Below, one piece after another: positions 26,645 to 36,262 of a stretch of DNA of 64,000 nt. A program made the position numbers and the translations under genes. Source of the DNA: Pseudomonas chlororaphis subsp. chlororaphis (GTDB lineage Bacteria > Pseudomonadota > Gammaproteobacteria > Pseudomonadales > Pseudomonadaceae); the NCBI RefSeq assembly GCF_003945765.1, contig NZ_CP027712.1:5394001-5458000 (forward strand), read 5' to 3'. Numbering within the stretch: position 1 is the stretch's first letter; each line of letters starts with the position of its first letter. Under the pieces are notes generated by a model. The model had not been told where the DNA came from, did no database searches, and saw only the letters and a program-made list of their open reading frames with translations.

Positions 26645-28696
26645 ATGTCCGAGCCACGCAAGATCCTCGTCACCAGCGCCCTGCCCTATGCCAATGGTTC
26701 CATCCATCTTGGCCATATGCTTGAGTACATCCAGACCGATATGTGGGTGCGCTTCCAGAAGCATCGCGGCAACCAATGCATCTATGTCTGCGCGGACGAC
26801 GCTCACGGCTCGGCCATCATGCTGCGCGCGGAAAAGGAAGGCATCACCCCGGAACAACTGATCGCCAACGTCCAGGCCGAACACAGCGCCGACTTTGCCG
26901 ACTTCCTGGTGGACTTCGACAATTTCCACTCGACCCACGCCGAAGAAAACCGTGAGCTGTCGAGCCAGATCTACCTGAAACTGCGCGACGCCGGGCACAT
27001 CGCCACGCGCTCGATCACTCAGTATTTCGACCCGGAAAAACAAATGTTCCTGGCCGACCGCTTCATCAAGGGCACCTGCCCGAAATGCGGCACCGAGGAC
27101 CAGTACGGCGACAACTGCGAAAAATGCGGTGCCACCTACGCGCCGACCGACCTGAAGGATCCGAAGTCGGCGATTTCCGGCGCCACCCCGGTGCTCAAGG
27201 ATTCCCAGCACTTCTTCTTCAAGCTGCCGGACTTCCAGCAGATGCTGCAGCAATGGACCCGCAGCGGCACCCTGCAAGACGCCGTGGCGAACAAGATCGC
27301 CGAATGGCTGGATGTCGGCCTGCAGCAGTGGGATATCTCCCGCGATGCGCCGTATTTCGGCTTCGAGATCCCCGACGAGCCAGGCAAGTACTTCTACGTC
27401 TGGCTGGACGCGCCGATCGGCTACATGGCCAGCTTCAAGAACCTGTGCAACCGCGCGCCGGAGCTGGACTTCGATGCGTTCTGGGGCAAGGACTCGACCG
27501 CCGAGCTGTACCACTTCATCGGCAAGGACATCGTCAACTTCCACGCGCTGTTCTGGCCCGCCATGCTCGAAGGCGCCGGCTACCGCAAGCCGACCGGCAT
27601 CAACGTGCACGGCTACCTGACCGTCAACGGCCAGAAGATGTCCAAGTCCCGCGGCACCTTCATCAAGGCCCGGACCTACCTCGACCACCTGTCGCCGGAA
27701 TACCTGCGTTACTACTACGCGGCCAAGCTGGGCCGCGGCGTCGACGACCTGGACCTGAACCTCGAAGACTTCGTGCAGAAGGTCAACTCCGACCTGGTAG
27801 GCAAGGTGGTGAACATTGCCAGCCGTTGCGCCGGCTTCATCCACAAAGGCAACGCCGGCGTGCTGGTGGACCAGAACGCCGCGCCGGAGCTGACCGACGC
27901 CTTCCTGGCGGCCGCGCCGAGCATCGCCGACGCTTATGAGGCCCGTGACTTCGCCCGCGCCATGCGTGAAATCATGGCCCTGGCCGACCGCGCCAACGCC
28001 TGGATCGCCGACAAGGCGCCGTGGTCGTTGAACAAGCAGGAAGGCAAGCAGGATGAGGTCCAGGCCATCTGCGCCACCGGCGTCAACCTGTTCCGCCAGC
28101 TGGTGATTTTCCTCAAGCCGGTGCTGCCGCTGCTGGCCGCCGACGCCGAGGCGTTCCTCAATGTCGCCCCGCTGACCTGGAACGACCACCAGCACCTGCT
28201 GAGCAACCACCAGCTGAACGCATTCAAGCCGCTGATGACGCGGATCGACCCTGTGAAAGTACAAGCCATGACCGATGCCTCGAAAGAAGACCTGACTGTC
28301 AGCCAGACCGACACCGGTGAAGCCAAGCCTGCGGGCAACGGCGAGCTGGCCAAGGATCCGCTGTCGCCGGAAATCGACTTCGACACTTTTGCCGCCGTCG
28401 ACCTGCGCGTGGCGTTGATCGTCAAGGCCGAGCATGTGGAAGGCGCCGACAAGCTGCTGCGCCTGACCCTGGATATCGGCGACGAGCAACGCAACGTGTT
28501 CTCTGGGATCAAGAGCGCTTACCCGGATCCGTCCAAGCTCGACGGTCGCCTGACCATGATGATCGCCAACCTCAAGCCACGGAAAATGAAATTCGGCATC
28601 TCCGAAGGCATGGTGATGGCGGCCGGCCCTGGCGGCGAAGAGATCTACCTGCTGAGCCCGGACAGCGGCGCCAAGCCGGGCCAGCGGATCAAGTAA
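26645..28696 (+). CDS. metG: Methionyl-tRNA synthetase
   Basis: Class I aminoacyl-tRNA synthetase of 683 residues that charges tRNA-Met. The HIGH motif reads HLGH (21-24), a zinc knuckle uses C145, C148, C158 and C161, the KMSKS loop is at 331-335, and the C-terminal 110 residues form an EMAP/Arc1p-like tRNA-binding and dimerisation domain ([13 protein letters not shown]). This is the long dimeric form, as in E. coli. It is divergent from apbC and is followed by a stem-loop terminator before the rnf operon. Confidence 0.98.
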   Translation: MSEPRKILVTSALPYANGSIHLGHMLEYIQTDMWVRFQKHRGNQCIYVCADDAHGSAIMLRAEKEGITPEQLIANVQAEHSADFADFLVDFDNFHSTHAEENRELSSQIYLKLRDAGHIATRSITQYFDPEKQMFLADRFIKGTCPKCGTEDQYGDNCEKCGATYAPTDLKDPKSAISGATPVLKDSQHFFFKLPDFQQMLQQWTRSGTLQDAVANKIAEWLDVGLQQWDISRDAPYFGFEIPDEPGKYFYVWLDAPIGYMASFKNLCNRAPELDFDAFWGKDSTAELYHFIGKDIVNFHALFWPAMLEGAGYRKPTGINVHGYLTVNGQKMSKSRGTFIKARTYLDHLSPEYLRYYYAAKLGRGVDDLDLNLEDFVQKVNSDLVGKVVNIASRCAGFIHKGNAGVLVDQNAAPELTDAFLAAAPSIADAYEARDFARAMREIMALADRANAWIADKAPWSLNKQEGKQDEVQAICATGVNLFRQLVIFLKPVLPLLAADAEAFLNVAPLTWNDHQHLLSNHQLNAFKPLMTRIDPVKVQAMTDASKEDLTVSQTDTGEAKPAGNGELAKDPLSPEIDFDTFAAVDLRVALIVKAEHVEGADKLLRLTLDIGDEQRNVFSGIKSAYPDPSKLDGRLTMMIANLKPRKMKFGISEGMVMAAGPGGEEIYLLSPDSGAKPGQRIK

Positions 28697-28713
28697 CTCC
28701 GCTTGCGGGATCG

Positions 28714-28750
28714 ATCCCCCCGTCGCGCCGCTGCGTGGCGGGGGGATTTT
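28714..28750 (+). terminator. Intrinsic terminator of metG
   Basis: ATCCCCCCG/CGGGGGGAT stem with an inner GC-rich stem and a TTTT tail, 18 bp after metG. Confidence 0.8.
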
Positions 28751-28828
28751 CATATCTGGATGGGCCTGCGCCCTTGCCGGATAATTGCCTAGTCTTCAGG
28801 TATCCGCCCGCCCTCACCGGCCACGAAC

Positions 28829-29416
28829 ATGACCGAGATTGTCCTCAAGCTCATCAGCGCTGCCCTGATCAACAACTTCGTGTTGCAGTGGCCGCTGGGC
28901 GTCGATCCGCTGTTGCAGGCCAGTGCCGAGCCGCAGGTTGCGCGGCGGCGGATCCATGCCCTGGGGATCGCCACCAGTTGCCTGATGCTGCTCTGCAGCC
29001 TGCTGGGCTACGGGCTTTATCAGGCGCTGCTGGTGCCACTGGGCCTGACCTCGCTGCAACTGTTCGTATTCCTGCCGCTGGGCGTGCTGCTGATCGCACC
29101 GCTGCTCAAGCTGCTGACCCGGATGTTGCCCGGGCTGCCATTCGACGGCCTCTGGCCGCTGCTGCTGGGCAATGCCGGTGTACTCGGCGCGTTGCTACTG
29201 GCGGTCCAGGCCAATCGCGGGCTCGGTCATGGCCTCGCCCTGGGCCTGGGTGCGGGCCTCGGTTTCTGGCTGGTATTGAGCCTGTTCAGCGACCTGCGCC
29301 AGCGCATTATCAACAACGATGTGCCCCTGCCCTTTCGCGGCCTGCCGATCGACCTGATCAGCGCCGGCCTGATGGCGGTGGCATTTCTCGGTTTCAACGG
29401 ACTGCTCAACCCATGA
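28829..29416 (+). CDS. rsxA: Rnf/Rsx electron-transport subunit A
   Basis: Integral membrane protein of 195 residues with six predicted helices; with RsxE it forms the core that holds a membrane [2Fe-2S] cluster in Rnf complexes. The N-terminal [16 protein letters not shown] and the [15 protein letters not shown] segment near residue 155 fit the family; note that the usual cysteine-bearing N-terminal segment (NNFVLVQFLGLCP in relatives) reads without the cysteine here. The stop overlaps the rnfB start (ATGA). First gene of a five-gene unit A-B-D-G-E that ends at nth. Confidence 0.88.
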   Translation: MTEIVLKLISAALINNFVLQWPLGVDPLLQASAEPQVARRRIHALGIATSCLMLLCSLLGYGLYQALLVPLGLTSLQLFVFLPLGVLLIAPLLKLLTRMLPGLPFDGLWPLLLGNAGVLGALLLAVQANRGLGHGLALGLGAGLGFWLVLSLFSDLRQRIINNDVPLPFRGLPIDLISAGLMAVAFLGFNGLLNP

Positions 29417-30633
29417 GTCTGATTCAACGCATCGACGCCCTGCTGCCGCAGACCCAATGCGGCAAGTGTGGCCACCCCGGATGCAAGCCCTACGCCGAAG
29501 GCATCGCCAACGGCGAGGCGATCAACAAGTGCCCGCCCGGCGGCGACGAAACCATTGCCGGCCTGGCCAGGCTGCTGAATGTCCCGGTCGTGGAACTGGA
29601 CATCAGTCGCGGCCCGGCGCCGGCCCAGGTGGCCTTTATCCGCGAAGCCGAATGCATCGGCTGCACCAAGTGCATCCAGGCCTGCCCGGTGGATGCCATA
29701 GTCGGCGCGGCCAAGCAGATGCACACGGTGCTGATCGACGAATGCACCGGCTGCGATCTCTGCGTGGCGCCGTGCCCGGTGGACTGTATCGAGATGCATC
29801 CGCTGCCGCTGAATGACGTATTGCCGATCGTCGGCGGCCTGGCTACCGGTCCCGAAGAACTGCGCGCCCGGACCGCCAAGCGCGATCACGCGCGCCAGCG
29901 CTTCGAGCGCCGCAATGCCCGGCTGCAACGCGAAGAACAGCACAAGCAGGCCGAACGGGCCGCCCGCGTGCAACGTGCCGCGCAGCCCAGTGAAACCAGC
30001 CTGGACCCGGTGCAGGCGGCCATCGAGCGGGTGCGCGCACAAAAGGCGGCCGCCGCCGATGCCGCGGTGAAAAAAGCCAAGATCGAGCTGGCGATGAGCC
30101 GGGCCCAGTTGAACAAATCGCTGAAAGCTTTCGGCCATCCGCCGACCTTCGAGCAACAGTCGCAACTGATCGTCCTGCAGCGCCAGTTCGAGGCCGCCGA
30201 GCAAGCCCTCGCGCAGTTGGAAGGCGCTGTCGAAACCACCGTCGAAACCGTGGCCTCAGCGCCCCCGGCCAAAGACGCCGAGCTCAAGCGCGCGAAAATC
30301 CAGCTGGCGATGCGCCGCGCGGAACTGAAAAAGGCCCAGGCCAACCAGGCGCCTGCCGAGCAACTGGCCAGTCTGCAGCAGGCACTGAAAGACGCAGAAC
30401 AGGCCTTGCACGCAACCGAAGAAGCCAGCGGGCAACCGGCGCCCAATCTGGTGCGAGTCGAAAAACGCCCGATCGACACCCGCCTGCGGCAACTGAAAAC
30501 CGAACTGGCTTACGCGCGAGCAGAAGTCAGCAGGCTGGAGCGTCACAGCGACACCCCGCCGCCACTGTTGGCCAAGGCCCGCGAGCGACTGGCCAAAGCC
30601 GAGCGCCAGGTACAAGCCCATGACGCCCCTTGA
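29413..30633 (+). CDS. rsxB: Rnf/Rsx subunit B with a long C-terminal helical extension
   Basis: Ferredoxin-like electron carrier of 406 residues; typical RnfB is 180-190. Cluster motifs: C16, C19, C24, C40 for the first [4Fe-4S], then C81-C84-C87-C91 and C111-C114-C117-C121 for two ferredoxin clusters. The usual N-terminal membrane helix is missing: the protein begins directly at [17 protein letters not shown]. After about residue 160 comes a 240-residue Ala/Lys/Gln-rich tail with three repeats of a helical hairpin beginning [14 protein letters not shown] (about 225), [15 protein letters not shown] (about 296) and [15 protein letters not shown] (about 366). Such tails normally belong to RnfC, which is absent from this operon. 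It overlaps rsxA and rsxD. Confidence 0.9.
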   Translation: MSLIQRIDALLPQTQCGKCGHPGCKPYAEGIANGEAINKCPPGGDETIAGLARLLNVPVVELDISRGPAPAQVAFIREAECIGCTKCIQACPVDAIVGAAKQMHTVLIDECTGCDLCVAPCPVDCIEMHPLPLNDVLPIVGGLATGPEELRARTAKRDHARQRFERRNARLQREEQHKQAERAARVQRAAQPSETSLDPVQAAIERVRAQKAAAADAAVKKAKIELAMSRAQLNKSLKAFGHPPTFEQQSQLIVLQRQFEAAEQALAQLEGAVETTVETVASAPPAKDAELKRAKIQLAMRRAELKKAQANQAPAEQLASLQQALKDAEQALHATEEASGQPAPNLVRVEKRPIDTRLRQLKTELAYARAEVSRLERHSDTPPPLLAKARERLAKAERQVQAHDAP

Positions 30634-31615
30634 GCAACCGGACGAACGCCTGCGACAAGCCATGCAGCGCGTACTTCTGGCGGCCCTGCCGGGGCTGCTG
30701 GCGCTCTTCTGGCTGTTTGGCTGGGGGATTCTGATCAACCTGCTGCTGGCCTGTGCCAGCGCTCTTGCCGTCGAAGCCGCGGTGCTGCGATTGCGCCAGT
30801 GGCCATTGCGTCCTTTCCTTGGCGATGGCAGTGCCCTGGTCAGCGCCACCTTGCTGGCCCTGGCCTTGCCACCGTATTGCCCGTGGTGGCTGACAGTCAG
30901 CGCGGCCGCTTGTGCCTTGCTGTTCGGCAAGCACCTGTATGGTGGCGTCGGCAAGAATCCGTTCAACCCGGCGATGCTCGGTTATGCCCTGGTGCTGGTC
31001 TCTTTCCCCCAGCAGATGACTCATTGGCCGGCCTCCCATGGCCTGGACCTGCTGGGCGGCCTGCAGCAGATCTTCGGCATAGCCCTCGACAGCACGGCGC
31101 CCGATGCCTGGGCCCAGGCCACGGCACTCGACAGCCTGCGCATCAACAAGAGCCTGACCATCGATGAACTGTTCGCCGGCAATGCCGCCTTCGGCCATTT
31201 CGGCGGCAAGGGCGTGGAATGGGTCAACCTGGCCTTTCTCGCCGGCGGCGCCTTTTTGCTGCAGCAACGGGTGTTCAGCTGGCACGCCCCGGCCGGCATG
31301 CTCGGCAGCCTGTTCGTCATCAGCCTGCTGTGCTGGAACGGTTCCGGGTCGGACTCCCACGGCTCGCCGTTTTTCCACCTGCTGAGCGGCGCGACCATGC
31401 TTGGCGCCTTTTTTATCGTCACCGAGCCGGTCTCCGGCCCGAGGAACACAAAGGCACGCCTGCTGTTCGGGGTCGGCGTCGGCCTGCTGACTTACCTGAT
31501 CCGCACCTGGGGCGGTTACCCGGACGGTGTCGCCTTCGCCGTACTGCTGATGAACCTCGCCGTCCCCGCCCTGGAGCGCCTGGCTACTCCGCCTCCCGAG
31601 CCTTCCCTGCCATGA
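30620..31615 (+). CDS. rsxD: Rnf/Rsx electron-transport subunit D
   Basis: Integral membrane flavoprotein of 331 residues, related to NqrB, that carries covalently bound FMN and belongs to the ion-pumping core. The flavinylation segment [17 protein letters not shown] (about 254-270) and the [17 protein letters not shown] segment near 110 are conserved. It starts 14 bp inside rsxB, so the two are translationally coupled, leaving no room for rnfC. Length is typical. Confidence 0.92.
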   Translation: MTPLEQPDERLRQAMQRVLLAALPGLLALFWLFGWGILINLLLACASALAVEAAVLRLRQWPLRPFLGDGSALVSATLLALALPPYCPWWLTVSAAACALLFGKHLYGGVGKNPFNPAMLGYALVLVSFPQQMTHWPASHGLDLLGGLQQIFGIALDSTAPDAWAQATALDSLRINKSLTIDELFAGNAAFGHFGGKGVEWVNLAFLAGGAFLLQQRVFSWHAPAGMLGSLFVISLLCWNGSGSDSHGSPFFHLLSGATMLGAFFIVTEPVSGPRNTKARLLFGVGVGLLTYLIRTWGGYPDGVAFAVLLMNLAVPALERLATPPPEPSLP

Positions 31616-32223
31616 ACCGCGCAACGAGTCTGGGAGTGTTGGCACTGCTGGCGGCTGTCGGCGCCACTGGCACTTTCTTCGTCCAGCAGACGACGGCTCC
31701 CCGCATCGAGCGCGAACAGCGCGCCATCCAGGCACGCAATCTGCTGGATCTCCTGCCCGTCGACAGCTACGACAATCAGCCGCTGGATCAGCCGCTGGCC
31801 ATCGATAACATCCAGCTCAGCCACAGCACCCTGCTCGCCGGTTATCGCGCCACGCGCAACGGCCAACCCAGCGCTGTGCTGCTGCGCAGCCAGGTCAGCG
31901 GTTATGGCGGCCCGATCGAGCTGCTGATCGGCGTCGCCGCCAACGGCAAACTGCTGGGCAGCAAGGCTCTGCGGCATTCGGAAACGCCCGGGCTGGGCGC
32001 GCGCATCGCCGAGCGCCCGAATACCTGGCTGCCGGGTTTTATCGGCAAGTCACTGGGTGATCCGAGCGACGCCGGCTGGGCGCTGAAAAAAGACAATGGC
32101 CAATTCGACCAGATGGCCGGGGCCACCATCACCTCACGGGCGGTGGTCGAGGGGATTCACGACAGCCTGCGCTACTTCGACGAGCACCGCGAACAACTGC
32201 TGGGAAGTCCCGCCCATGAATAA
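31612..32223 (+). CDS. rsxG: Rnf/Rsx electron-transport subunit G
   Basis: Membrane-anchored periplasmic flavoprotein of 203 residues. One N-terminal helix (about 5-25), then an FMN-binding domain with GATIT at 170-174, where FMN is attached to threonine by the ApbE flavin transferase in this family, and the conserved RHSETPGLGARI segment near 121. ATG overlaps the rsxD stop. The frame continues upstream across rsxD, but family length supports the internal start. Confidence 0.92.
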   Translation: MNRATSLGVLALLAAVGATGTFFVQQTTAPRIEREQRAIQARNLLDLLPVDSYDNQPLDQPLAIDNIQLSHSTLLAGYRATRNGQPSAVLLRSQVSGYGGPIELLIGVAANGKLLGSKALRHSETPGLGARIAERPNTWLPGFIGKSLGDPSDAGWALKKDNGQFDQMAGATITSRAVVEGIHDSLRYFDEHREQLLGSPAHE

Positions 32224-32815
32224 ATCCTCGACCCTGCAGAACGCCCTGATGCTCGCGCCACTGATCGGCGCCAGCGACTCATTGGTCAAGGCCCTCGGCC
32301 TGGCCTTGGTATTTCTCTGTGTGAGCGCGGTATTCGGCTTATGCATGAATGCCCTGCGCCCGCGCCTGGCTGGCCAGGGCCGCCTGGGCGCCAGTATCCT
32401 GCTCAGCGCCACGCTCACCAGTTGTGCCATGCTGGCCGCGCAAGCCTGGGCGTTCGAACTGCAACAACAGTTGGCCCTCTACCTGGGCCTGATTGCCGTG
32501 CAATGCGTAGTGCTGGAGTACCAGGATTTTTTCCAGCGTCCCGTGCGCTTGCGTTTCGCCGGCCTGTTCTGCCTGCTGCTGATTATCCTGGGTGCACTGC
32601 GCGAAGCCTTCGGCAGTGGCTCGATCGGCAATCATCTGCAATGGCTGCTGGGGACGAACGACGTCGACTGGCCAGGCTGGGTTCTGACCGCCCAGGGTGG
32701 CTTGCACCTGCTTACACTCGCACCTGGCGGTTTTATCCTGCTGGGGCTGTTGCTGGCCGCCAGGCAAGCCTGGGCCGCTTCTACGACCTCACACCGACCG
32801 CCTTCAAGGAAATGA
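32216..32815 (+). CDS. rsxE: Rnf/Rsx electron-transport subunit E
   Basis: Integral membrane protein of 199 residues, homologous to RsxA, with about six helices; the two form the symmetric membrane core. N-terminal LQNALMLAPLIGASDSLVKAL and later ILGALREAFGSGS fit the family. The segment that in relatives has the cluster cysteine (often LGLCP) reads LMLAPLIGASD here, again without cysteine, as in subunit A. The start overlaps the end of rsxG. The unit then passes to nth after 7 bp. Confidence 0.88.
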   Translation: MNKSSTLQNALMLAPLIGASDSLVKALGLALVFLCVSAVFGLCMNALRPRLAGQGRLGASILLSATLTSCAMLAAQAWAFELQQQLALYLGLIAVQCVVLEYQDFFQRPVRLRFAGLFCLLLIILGALREAFGSGSIGNHLQWLLGTNDVDWPGWVLTAQGGLHLLTLAPGGFILLGLLLAARQAWAASTTSHRPPSRK

Positions 32816-32822
32816 CTCACCC

Positions 32823-33461
32823 ATGAATGCCGCAAAACGCCTGGAAATTTTCCGCAGGCTGCACGAAGACAATCCGGAACCGAAAACCGAACTGGCCTAT
32901 TCGTCGCCCTTCGAGCTGCTGATTGCCGTGATCCTTTCGGCCCAGTCCACCGATGTCGGGGTCAACAAGGCGACGGCCAAGCTCTTCCCCGTGGCCAATA
33001 CGCCGGCCGCCATCTATGCCCTGGGCGTCGAAGGCCTGTCCGAGTACATCAAGACCATCGGCCTGTACAACAGCAAGGCCAAAAACGTGATCGAGACCTG
33101 CCGCCTGCTGGTGGAACGGCACAACAGCGAAGTCCCGCAGACCCGCGAAGAGCTCGAAGCCCTGCCAGGCGTCGGCAGGAAGACCGCCAACGTGGTACTC
33201 AACACGGCTTTCCGCCAACTGACCATGGCCGTCGATACGCACATCTTCCGGGTCAGCAACCGCACAGGGCTGGCCCCTGGAAAGAATGTCGTGGAGGTCG
33301 AAAAGAAACTGATGAAATTCGTGCCCAAGGAGTATCTCCTCGACTCCCATCACTGGCTGATCCTCCATGGCCGCTATGTGTGCCTGGCCCGCAAGCCGCG
33401 CTGTGGAAGCTGCCGGATCGAGGACCTGTGCGAATACAAGCACAAGACCTCTGACGATTGA
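32823..33461 (+). CDS. nth: Endonuclease III
   Basis: Base-excision repair DNA glycosylase/AP lyase for oxidised pyrimidines, 212 residues. The helix-hairpin-helix LPGVGRKTANV ends with catalytic K120, D138 follows in VDTHIF, and the C-terminal [4Fe-4S] ligands are C187, C194, C197 and C203, identical in spacing to E. coli Nth. ATG 32823 is 7 bp after rsxE, so it is part of the rnf unit, as is common in gammaproteobacteria. Confidence 0.98.
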   Translation: MNAAKRLEIFRRLHEDNPEPKTELAYSSPFELLIAVILSAQSTDVGVNKATAKLFPVANTPAAIYALGVEGLSEYIKTIGLYNSKAKNVIETCRLLVERHNSEVPQTREELEALPGVGRKTANVVLNTAFRQLTMAVDTHIFRVSNRTGLAPGKNVVEVEKKLMKFVPKEYLLDSHHWLILHGRYVCLARKPRCGSCRIEDLCEYKHKTSDD

Positions 33462-33540
33462 GCAATCATTGATTTTGATGATAGGTCGATTGAAAAAATC
33501 TTTTTTACCAGTCCCGAGAATATCGATATAAGGAGCGCCA

Positions 33541-33564
33541 ATGGCAGTCTTAGCCTGGAGTTAA
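33541..33564 (+). other. Possible 7-codon leader ORF before the PA3496-like gene
   Basis: An ATG at 33541 has a near-perfect ribosome site (AAGGAG, 33531-33536, spacing 4) and encodes only MAVLAWS before TAA. The next gene starts 5 bp later in another frame with its own weaker GGAG. This could be a translational leader or chance. Confidence 0.35.
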
Positions 33565-33568
33565 CCTT

Positions 33569-33748
33569 ATGAGTACTGGCAAAGAACAACTGGACGTAGA
33601 AGACGACTTCACCCCTGTTGAAACAGAAGATGCAGAGCCTGTGGTAGAGGTGGCCAAGACCAACTTGAGCAAACGTCGGACCATCGACAACCTTCTGGAA
33701 GAGCGGCGCTTGCAAAAGCAACTGGCCGATTACGACTTTGATCTTTAG
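33569..33748 (+). CDS. PA3496-family small acidic protein
   Basis: A 59-residue acidic protein: residues 1-30 are rich in D/E, the C-terminal half is basic and helical (SKRRTIDNLLEERRLQKQL). Homologues of this length lie after nth in PAO1 (PA3496) and are named putative envelope-integrity proteins, a name of uncertain meaning. GGAG at 33557-33560 gives a start at ATG 33569. A strong terminator follows at once. No signal peptide or membrane segment is seen, so an envelope location is not supported by this sequence. Confidence 0.8.
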   Translation: MSTGKEQLDVEDDFTPVETEDAEPVVEVAKTNLSKRRTIDNLLEERRLQKQLADYDFDL

Positions 33749-33750
33749 TA

Positions 33751-33783
33751 ACAAAAAGCCTCCTTTGACGGAGGCTTTTTTGT
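33751..33783 (+). terminator. Terminator of the small acidic protein gene
   Basis: ACAAAAAGCCTCC-TTTGAC-GGAGGCTTTTTTGT; near-symmetric tails, directly after the stop codon. Confidence 0.92.
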
Positions 33784-33938
33784 TACACAGCCAACATTTC
33801 AAGTCGCTTCTTTTCAAACCACGCCATGCGCGGCTGAGGGATCCAACATCGCCGACAGACCGGCAAGCCCGCAACGCAATGAACGCTCGCAAAAGCCGCT
33901 GTTTTTCCCTCCCGTGCCTTGTTGTAGCGCCTCAACCT

Positions 33939-34565
33939 TCATACCAGCTGATGGCGCTTGGCAAACTCGATCAGGTCCACCAGCGAGCGGGCGTTGAGTT
34001 TCCCCAACAGCCGCCTTTTGTAGGTGCTCACCGTTTTACTGCTCAAGCACAGGCCCTCGGCAATCTCCTTGTTGGTCTGCCCACCAGCGAGTTGCTTCAG
34101 GACCATCAACTCTCGACCCGACAGGCTGGACAACATCCCCTCCTCGCTGGCGATGCCCAGGCTTGAGCGCAGGGTATGCAAGGCTTCGTTGGGAAAATAA
34201 CTGTAGCCGGCCAGGACTGCCCTGACGGCACTGATCAATTCAGTGATGTCCTGCTGCTTGCACACATAACCCGCCGCACCAGCCTGCATGCAGCGCATGG
34301 AGAAAGGGCCAGGTACTTGCAGGCTCAATACCAGCACTTTGGTCGACATGGCTTTTGACGAAAGTCTGGCGATAACTTCCAGGCCATCGAGTTTGGGAAT
34401 ACCAATATCAAGAATAAGGATGTCTGGAACATGTTCATAAGACAGTTTCAGGGCATCCATGCCATTGTCCGCCTCGGCAACTACTTCAAAGCCGTGCCGC
34501 TCCATCAGCATGCGCACAGCCAGACGAGTGACGGGATGATCATCTACGATCAAAACTTTCTTCAT
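33939..34565 (-). CDS. Orphan LuxR-type response regulator
   Basis: NarL/FixJ-family response regulator of 208 residues. The receiver domain has D8-D9, phospho-acceptor D53 (ILDIGIP), a serine (VLSLQ) where the switch S/T is expected, and K104-region CKQQD. The C-terminal LuxR HTH reads SGRELMVLKQLAGGQTNKEIAEGL followed by KTVSTYKRRLLGKL. No histidine kinase gene is near. Gene and flanks are more AT-rich than their neighbours, and no such gene is expected between the PA3496-like gene and argG, so lateral acquisition is possible. EvgA/BvgA-like regulators are the closest type I can name; targets unknown. Confidence 0.87.
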   Translation of the reverse strand: MKKVLIVDDHPVTRLAVRMLMERHGFEVVAEADNGMDALKLSYEHVPDILILDIGIPKLDGLEVIARLSSKAMSTKVLVLSLQVPGPFSMRCMQAGAAGYVCKQQDITELISAVRAVLAGYSYFPNEALHTLRSSLGIASEEGMLSSLSGRELMVLKQLAGGQTNKEIAEGLCLSSKTVSTYKRRLLGKLNARSLVDLIEFAKRHQLV

Positions 34566-34867
34566 GGGTAAGTCCAGAGTCCGCTATTGGTTTTTCAAGC
34601 AAACACCATAACCCAGTCATTTGGCCCGTGGCATGGCCATGCCCTGGGCCAGCATCGCCCCGAGAAGTTCCTTACAAACAATACGGATTTGCCCTACAAG
34701 GAAAAATTGAACGTCGCCCCCTATATATAACTACTCCTGACTTTCCTACACTTCGTATTGAAAAGAACAGACTGAAAGATAGTCGAGATCCCATTGAAAC
34801 AATGGCCAGTGGAAACTTTTAGTTATGGTCTCCAGACACCCACTTTGATCGATTAAAACATCAGGCA
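34566..34867. other. AT-rich intergenic region with no recognised gene
   Basis: About 300 bp between the response-regulator start and the argG terminator. It is clearly richer in A+T than the surroundings (for example CTATATATAACTACTCC near 34720). I see no convincing gene or RNA structure; the only frame (34628-34822) has no ribosome site and no family look. It probably holds the regulator's promoter. Confidence 0.5.
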
Positions 34868-34899
34868 TAAAAAAGCCCCGCTCATGGCGGGGCTCTTTT
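34868..34899 (-). terminator. Intrinsic terminator of argG
   Basis: GCCCCGC-TCATG-GCGGGGC stem with A and T runs, 16 bp after the argG stop on the minus strand. Confidence 0.9.
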
Positions 34900-34915
34900 A
34901 AAACGACTCAAGGCA

Positions 34916-36133
34916 TCAGAACAGAGTCCGCCCCTTGTTGGCCGCAATACGCATGCGCAGGGCATTGAGCTTGATGAAGCCAGCCGCATCCGCCTGGTTG
35001 TAGGCGCCGCCGTCTTCTTCGAAGGTCGCAATGTTGGCATCGAACAGCGACTCATCGGACTTGCGACCGGTGACGATCACATTGCCCTTGTACAGCTTCA
35101 GGCGAACCACGCCGTTCACGTGGGCCTGGGAGGCGTCGATCATCTGTTGCAGCATCAGACGCTCAGGGCTCCACCAGTAGCCGGTGTAGATCAGGCTGGC
35201 GTACTTGGGCATCAGCTCGTCTTTCAAGTGAGCGACTTCACGATCCAGGGTGATCGATTCGATCGCCCGGTGAGCGCGCAGCATGATGGTGCCGCCAGGG
35301 GTTTCGTAGCAGCCGCGGGACTTCATGCCGACATAGCGGTTTTCCACGATGTCCAGACGACCGATGCCGTTTTCACCGCCGATGCGGTTCAGGGTCGCCA
35401 GCACGGTGGCCGGGGTCATCTCGACGCCGTCGATCGCCACGATGTCGCCGTTGCGGTAGGTCAGCTCGATGTAGGTCGGGGTGTTGGGAGCCTTCTCCGG
35501 GGAGACGGTCCAGCGCCACATGTCTTCTTCGTGCTCGGTCCAGGTGTCTTCCAGCACGCCGCCTTCATAGGAGATGTGCAGCAGGTTGGCATCCATCGAG
35601 TACGGGGATTTCTTCTTGCCGTGACGTTCGATCGGGATCGCGTGCTTCTCGGCATAGTCCATCAGCTTCTCGCGGGACAGCAGGTCCCACTCACGCCAAG
35701 GAGCAATCACTTTCACCCCTGGTTTCAAAGCGTAGGCGCCCAGTTCGAAACGAACCTGGTCGTTGCCCTTGCCGGTAGCGCCGTGGGAAATGGCGTCGGC
35801 ACCGGTTTCGTTGGCGATCTCGATCAGGCGCTTGGCGATCAACGGACGAGCGATGGAGGTACCCAGCAGGTACTCACCTTCGTAAACGGTGTTGGCGCGG
35901 AACATCGGGAAAACGAAATCGCGGACGAACTCTTCGCGCAGATCGTCGATGTAGATCTCTTTCACGCCCATGGCTTGCGCCTTGGCACGTGCAGGTTCGA
36001 CCTCTTCGCCCTGACCCAGGTCAGCGGTGAACGTCACCACTTCACAGTTATAAGTATCCTGCAGCCACTTGAGGATCACCGAAGTGTCCAGGCCGCCGGA
36101 ATACGCCAGAACGACCTTGTTTACGTCCGCCAT
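34916..36133 (-). CDS. argG: Argininosuccinate synthase
   Basis: Cytosolic ATP-dependent enzyme of 405 residues that joins citrulline and aspartate in arginine synthesis. The N-terminal PP-loop [10 protein letters not shown] (about 9-18), the substrate segment [18 protein letters not shown], and the [11 protein letters not shown] segment are present; length is typical. ATG 36133 follows GGAG by 8 bases. Neighbour motY follows on the same strand side as in PAO1 (PA3525-PA3526). It supplies the step after ArgF, also in this window. Confidence 0.97.
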   Translation of the reverse strand: MADVNKVVLAYSGGLDTSVILKWLQDTYNCEVVTFTADLGQGEEVEPARAKAQAMGVKEIYIDDLREEFVRDFVFPMFRANTVYEGEYLLGTSIARPLIAKRLIEIANETGADAISHGATGKGNDQVRFELGAYALKPGVKVIAPWREWDLLSREKLMDYAEKHAIPIERHGKKKSPYSMDANLLHISYEGGVLEDTWTEHEEDMWRWTVSPEKAPNTPTYIELTYRNGDIVAIDGVEMTPATVLATLNRIGGENGIGRLDIVENRYVGMKSRGCYETPGGTIMLRAHRAIESITLDREVAHLKDELMPKYASLIYTGYWWSPERLMLQQMIDASQAHVNGVVRLKLYKGNVIVTGRKSDESLFDANIATFEEDGGAYNQADAAGFIKLNALRMRIAANKGRTLF

Positions 36134-36262
36134 GCCATCACTCCACGGGGTTCTACGGAAAGCCGTCAAGTCTACCGATCAACGCGGATAATTTACAGAG
36201 GCGCGACAGCTTATGACGACGAAGCGACAGATTATGTCGAGCGGGCGACGACGACAGCCGTT

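Noticed and set aside
26486..28753. 755-codon open frame opposite metG
   Set aside because: Antisense to a complete metG; composition is His/Gln/Val-rich, as in other shadows.
28735..29412. Long N-terminal extension of the RnfB frame into rsxA
   Set aside because: Family start is at 29413, where the stop/start overlap with rsxA is standard; the extension is rsxA in another frame.
34628..34822. 64-codon ORF upstream of the argG terminator
   Set aside because: No ribosome site, no recognisable family, in AT-rich non-coding DNA.
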